This document shows, piece after piece, positions 29,307 to 33,414 of a stretch of DNA of 33,414 nt. Source of the stretch: an uncultured Clostridia bacterium (GTDB lineage: Bacteria > Bacillota > Clostridia > TANB77 > CAG-465). The stretch covers positions 1-33,414 of the forward strand of contig CANQPW010000008.1 of the NCBI GenBank assembly GCA_947625855.1. Direction: 5' to 3'. Each line of letters begins with the position of its first letter. Position 1 is the first letter of the stretch. A program made the position numbers and the translations under genes. Under the pieces are notes generated by a model, which was not told where the DNA came from, ran no database searches, and saw nothing but the letters and a program-made list of their open reading frames with translations.

Positions 29307-29335
29307 TTGAATAATTTGATGATATTTGCTAATAT
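29307..29335 (+). promoter_or_regulatory. Candidate promoter of surface-protein gene
   Basis: TTGAAT (29307-29312), 17 nt, TAATAT (29330-29335). Confidence 0.45.
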
Positions 29336-29367
29336 ATAAATGTAAAGAAATAAGAAAGGTGAAAGTT

Positions 29368-29487
29368 ATGGAAACTAAAGCACGCAAAAGTATGATTGAA
29401 CTACACACACACACACACACAAATAGTATTATAAAATCAATAAAAGAAATAACAAGGGAGTTTTGTACCTTGGAATATATAAGCTGA
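29368..29487 (+). CDS. Small leader ORF (39 aa) containing a dinucleotide repeat
   Basis: METKARKSMIELHTHTHTNSIIKSIKEITREFCTLEYIS*; AAAGGTG upstream of ATG. Confidence 0.4.
   Translation: METKARKSMIELHTHTHTNSIIKSIKEITREFCTLEYIS
29403..29421 (+). repeat. (AC)9 microsatellite
   Basis: Direct reading: acacacacacacacacaca. Confidence 0.95.
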
Positions 29488-29528
29488 TACTAGAGATGGT
29501 ACCAGCTCTTTTTGCGTGTAAAAAGAGC
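29482..29528 (+). promoter_or_regulatory. Overlapping, mutually exclusive hairpins (attenuator-like)
   Basis: AGCTGATAC (29482-29490)/GTACCAGCT (29499-29507), then CTTTTT; and GCTCTTTTT (29505-29513)/AAAAAGAGC (29520-29528). Confidence 0.5.
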
Positions 29529-29546
29529 ATAAGAATAGGAGGAAAT

Positions 29547-31964
29547 ATGAAACAGACAGAAGAAAAAATAAATAAACAACAACAAACATTAAAAAAGAAA
29601 AATAAAAGGCAAATATCAATAATAACAGTATTCTTGTGGTTATTTTTAATAGCTACAATGACAACAATAATGCTTAGTACAAATCAGAAAAAATCAGCAT
29701 TAGAAGTACCGAATAATGATTGGAATATAACTCTTGTAATGTATGATAGAAGTAGCACAGCAACAAAAGATGTAGGTATAACTGATTTTACATGGAATCC
29801 AACATGGCAAGGTAATAGTAAGGAATTATGTATGCAGGTAAACTATGCATGTACAACAGGAAAAGAGTATAAACCTGGTGAGATAAAAATAACTATGCTA
29901 GGATTTCCTAGTGATTGTTATAGTGAAATGAATAGAAATAGAAATAGGAAAATTAGTGCAACAGTAGCAGCAGATAAAAGTACAGAAAAAAATAAACAAT
30001 ATGATTTTAGTTATACATATGATAGTGAAAGTAACGTATATACATTTACAAATAATAATACAATAGAATTAAATGAACATTTTGAAGGAACAATACAGAT
30101 AGTATATGATTTAAGACCGTGGTTTAAAATAAAGACAGATTTAGAATTTAAGGCAAAAATACAAGAAAATATAGCAGATGCAGAAGAAATAATAGCAATG
30201 GAATCAAATGTATGTAATTTTCATTATACAGCAACTAAGTATATATATGGGCAAGAAATAGCCGCTGCCACTGGAAATGGTGCCAAGGCAGATTTTACAA
30301 AAATAGAAGATATATTAGATGATTATTATTGGATTAGATATTGGAATCGTTATACTTTAGAAGAAAAAGGAGTAATAGAAGCTTATGAATCTGATGGATT
30401 AGAGCAACATCTTTTTGGCTATTCAGTCTCAAGATCTAAAGTCACATTACCAGAAGGATGTGTAGTATATGATGAAAATCTTGAAGTTGTAGAACCCAAA
30501 GAAGGAAATACATATTATTTAGTGCATACAAAGTATTATTATGTAGGATATCCAAAAACAAAGTATCATGAAGGAGATAGTGTAATATATAAAGCTGAAA
30601 TTTGGGGAAGATATGAAGATGAGGAAGAAATACAAAAATTAGCAGAGGGTGAAATATCAACTAAATTAGTAGACTTTAATTTTGAATATAATGGTAATTT
30701 ATATGGAATATCAAAATCTAGTGCTTCCACTACTATATATTTTGGTCAATTAAAAGGGGATATGGAAAATTTTTTATTTCAGTATAGAATATTACCAAAA
30801 GTATTTTATACAGGAAATAAAATGGATGCAGAAGTAGGAGATGATCTATTATATATAACGAGAAAAGATGGTGATGTAACAAGATTAACAGATGAAGAGT
30901 ACAATTTTAATAGTGTAACTATACCTGTATTTTACACTTACAATAAGTATAACGGTGAAGGTGGAGATAAATTAATAGGATATAGTTATGATTTACAGGT
31001 AAGATATAAAAATACAAATAAATTTGTAAGTTATACAACAGGTATTACATCAGAAGAAAGTATAACTATAACATTTGATAGAGAAGATATAGTGGGAGTA
31101 AAATTAGTAATAAAAGATTTAGATAAAACATTATATTCATATTCTAAATTGGGAAAATATGGTGGAACTGATTATTATGGAGCAATATATGTAAAGATAA
31201 AAATTCATACTCAAGATTGGCAAGCGGGAAATATATATAATTTTTCATACTTACAGGTATATACTAAGGATGAAAATGGAAGAAGAACACTTGCAAACGA
31301 ACCTGGGATAGAAAGTTACGATACATTTTCGACTCAAAAATTAATAGCTGAATATGATCAATCCACTTATGGAACATATATGCAAAGAGCTCATGCTTCG
31401 GATTATATTAGAGATGGTTCTTTGAAGTTACAATGTAGAAAGCGTGATAATGGTTTTGTAAACAATGTAGAAGAAGAAAAATATGAGTGGAGTGTCGGAT
31501 TAACAAATAGGTTTGATTTTACATATTTTAAAGTAGATAAAGATTTTATAATAAAAACATATGATATATTACCAGAAGGAATGTATCTTACAAGCACAGA
31601 AGAAGATATAAAAAATAGTATTATAGGATTATCTTATTCTAAAATAAAATTAAAAAGTGGAACAATATTTAACACAAATGAAGAATTAAATGAATATATA
31701 AGAGAGCATACAAAAGTAGAAATAGATTATAATTATAAAGATAGTGGAAGAACAAAAATAAGTATGATAACAAATTTGAATGAAATAGATTGGAGTTATT
31801 ATGAAAGCCATTATGAAAGTAGTAGTATATATTGTTATATAAATACAGAAATACCATATGATAGTATACAAGATTATGGAACAAGGTATGATAATAAGTT
31901 GTATTCAAAGTGGAACAATCAAGAGTATGAATATGTGTCTCGGAGGTGGTTCGGATTTAGGTAA
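29547..31964 (+). CDS. N-terminal part of large secreted surface protein (ends at apparent frameshift)
   Basis: N-terminal signal/TM (RQISIITVFLWLFLIATMTTIML); AGGAGG RBS; downstream Cna-B region continues in the +1 frame. Confidence 0.75.
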   Translation: MKQTEEKINKQQQTLKKKNKRQISIITVFLWLFLIATMTTIMLSTNQKKSALEVPNNDWNITLVMYDRSSTATKDVGITDFTWNPTWQGNSKELCMQVNYACTTGKEYKPGEIKITMLGFPSDCYSEMNRNRNRKISATVAADKSTEKNKQYDFSYTYDSESNVYTFTNNNTIELNEHFEGTIQIVYDLRPWFKIKTDLEFKAKIQENIADAEEIIAMESNVCNFHYTATKYIYGQEIAAATGNGAKADFTKIEDILDDYYWIRYWNRYTLEEKGVIEAYESDGLEQHLFGYSVSRSKVTLPEGCVVYDENLEVVEPKEGNTYYLVHTKYYYVGYPKTKYHEGDSVIYKAEIWGRYEDEEEIQKLAEGEISTKLVDFNFEYNGNLYGISKSSASTTIYFGQLKGDMENFLFQYRILPKVFYTGNKMDAEVGDDLLYITRKDGDVTRLTDEEYNFNSVTIPVFYTYNKYNGEGGDKLIGYSYDLQVRYKNTNKFVSYTTGITSEESITITFDREDIVGVKLVIKDLDKTLYSYSKLGKYGGTDYYGAIYVKIKIHTQDWQAGNIYNFSYLQVYTKDENGRRTLANEPGIESYDTFSTQKLIAEYDQSTYGTYMQRAHASDYIRDGSLKLQCRKRDNGFVNNVEEEKYEWSVGLTNRFDFTYFKVDKDFIIKTYDILPEGMYLTSTEEDIKNSIIGLSYSKIKLKSGTIFNTNEELNEYIREHTKVEIDYNYKDSGRTKISMITNLNEIDWSYYESHYESSSIYCYINTEIPYDSIQDYGTRYDNKLYSKWNNQEYEYVSRRWFGFR

Positions 31965-33414
31965 TATAGAAGATAATGGTAAGTATGATTCATTAGCAAA
32001 AGATATAGATGGAAATGGAGATACAAAAGAAAAGTTGAGTTATGGTTCTGCTGGCAAAAGCATAAGTCATGCGGTATCATCACAACAAGCAGTAATAAAG
32101 CAAGTAAGAACAGATTTTACAAGAGGAAGATTTATAGAAGAAACAGCAGAGGCAACAGCAGAAAGTGAATACACATATAGATTACGTGTAACAACAGGAG
32201 CAAGTACACTAAAAGATTTGATACTATATGATACATTAGAAACAATATATGATGAAAGTGGAGCAGATATAAGTAGTGGATGGAAAGGTGAATTTGTAGG
32301 AGTAAATACAGAATATGCAAAGAAAAAGGGATATAATCCAAAAGTATATTACTCAGAAGAACAAAATCCAGGAAAACTAACAGAAGTACCGGAAAAATGG
32401 ATTGAATTAACAGATGAAGTAGATAAAAGCAAAGTAAAATCAATATGTGTAGATTTAAGATATAAACCAGATGGGAGTGAGTTTGAGTTATCAGCAAATA
32501 ACGTAGTATTTGTATTAATAAATATGAAAGCACCAGATGATGATAGTATAATAACATCAGCAAATAATATGTTTAGTACAAATTGGAGAGCAACAGATCC
32601 ATTTGGAGATACAATAGATAATGTAGAAGGAATATACTCAAATCAAGTAAATGTAGAGATACATAAAGATGATATAAGAAAAACAATAGAAGGAGAAAAA
32701 ATTTGGGAAGATGATGGAGATAAATATGATGCAAGACCTGAAAATATAACAGTAAAATTATTGCAAAATGGAGAAGAATATCTAGAAACAACAACAGATG
32801 CAAATAAAAATTGGCATTATGTATTTGAAGATGTACCAGTATATAAGAGTAATACAGAAATATATGAATATACTATTGAAGAAGTACCAGTTGCAAATTA
32901 TATAACAAAATATGAAGAAAATAATATAACAAATGAAGTAAACTTAACAGAGTTTAGTGTAGAAAAAATATGGGCTGATGAAACTTCAACAGTAAGAAGA
33001 CCTAATGGTGTAGAAGTAGTATTAAAGAAAAATGGAGTAGAAGAATCAAGATTTGAATTAAATGAAGGAAATGGATGGAAACATACATTTAGTAATTTAG
33101 TAAAATATGATGAAGATGGAGCATTATATGTATATACAGTAGATGAAGAATTTACAAGTGAATTTTATATAAAAGAAATAGTAGATGGAAAGATAACAAA
33201 TAGATTTGTAGTACCAGAAGATAGAATAAAACTTGTAGGTAAAAAAGAATGGGATGACAGTGACAATATAGCAGGAAAAAGACCATCAAGTGTAGTATTA
33301 CAAGTAGTTAGTGGAGAAGATGTAGTAACAGAAGGACTAGTAAGTGAAGAAAATGGATGGGAATATGAATTTGATTTGAAAAAATATGATGAACTTGGAA
33401 ATGAAATATCATAT
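31933..33414 (+). CDS. C-terminal continuation of surface protein with Cna-B-type repeats, open through window end
   Basis: Frame 31933.. has no stop for 494 codons: MCLGGGSDLGNIEDNGKYDSLAKD...; repeats EGEKIWEDDGDKYDARPENITVKLLQNG, VEKIWADETSTVRRPNGVEVVLKKNG, GKKEWDDSDNIAGKRPSSVVLQVVSG. Absent from ORF track, probably because it lacks an in-window stop. Confidence 0.8.
   Translation, partial: MCLGGGSDLGNIEDNGKYDSLAKDIDGNGDTKEKLSYGSAGKSISHAVSSQQAVIKQVRTDFTRGRFIEETAEATAESEYTYRLRVTTGASTLKDLILYDTLETIYDESGADISSGWKGEFVGVNTEYAKKKGYNPKVYYSEEQNPGKLTEVPEKWIELTDEVDKSKVKSICVDLRYKPDGSEFELSANNVVFVLINMKAPDDDSIITSANNMFSTNWRATDPFGDTIDNVEGIYSNQVNVEIHKDDIRKTIEGEKIWEDDGDKYDARPENITVKLLQNGEEYLETTTDANKNWHYVFEDVPVYKSNTEIYEYTIEEVPVANYITKYEENNITNEVNLTEFSVEKIWADETSTVRRPNGVEVVLKKNGVEESRFELNEGNGWKHTFSNLVKYDEDGALYVYTVDEEFTSEFYIKEIVDGKITNRFVVPEDRIKLVGKKEWDDSDNIAGKRPSSVVLQVVSGEDVVTEGLVSEENGWEYEFDLKKYDELGNEISY

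Noticed and set aside
29368-29487. Remnant of a PHP-domain gene (IELHTHTHTNS resembles the HxH start motif)
   Set aside because: The HTHTHT is explained by the AC microsatellite and nothing else of a PHP domain follows; kept as leader ORF instead.
29368-29530. c-di-GMP-I (GEMM) riboswitch before the adhesin
   Set aside because: Only a short CACGCAAAA similarity; the other conserved blocks and tetraloop receptor are absent.
31669-32803. Several L/Y/H-rich minus-strand ORFs opposite the surface protein
   Set aside because: Low-complexity antisense shadows of the A/C-rich coding strand; no RBS or family signal.

Overview
AT-rich, low-GC Firmicutes (Clostridia-like) chromosomal window. Housekeeping content: 3' part of gpsA, an O-methyltransferase, rmuC, a tRNA-Leu(UAG), and a glycolytic operon gap-pgk-tpiA-gpmI-(unknown Zn-ribbon ORF)-eno. 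Accessory content, in order: (1) two near-identical zinc-ribbon/TM2 proteins flanking a DUF2752-like protein; (2) a GlmU-like uridyltransferase lacking the distal acetyltransferase part; (3) downstream of the tRNA-Leu, a DinD/BRO-N gene with a LexA-box-like operator inside a consensus promoter, then a candidate RiPP cassette: a long structured leader, a 71-aa precursor-like peptide ending HPFFWGEGSCR, and a translationally coupled radical SAM/SPASM protein fused in frame to a beta-rich 437-aa domain that has its own perfect internal Shine-Dalgarno and ATG; (4) a single-module C-A-T-R NRPS whose hand-read specificity code (DILQLGVVW) resembles glycine codes, followed by an orphan membrane histidine kinase, suggesting N-acyl-glycinal or N-acylethanolamine-type products; (5) a large Cna-B-repeat surface protein split by an apparent 1-nt frameshift, preceded by a leader with an (AC)9 tract, a 39-codon leader ORF ending inside a terminator-like hairpin, and competing hairpins. 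All calls come from reading the sequence; no database search was run.
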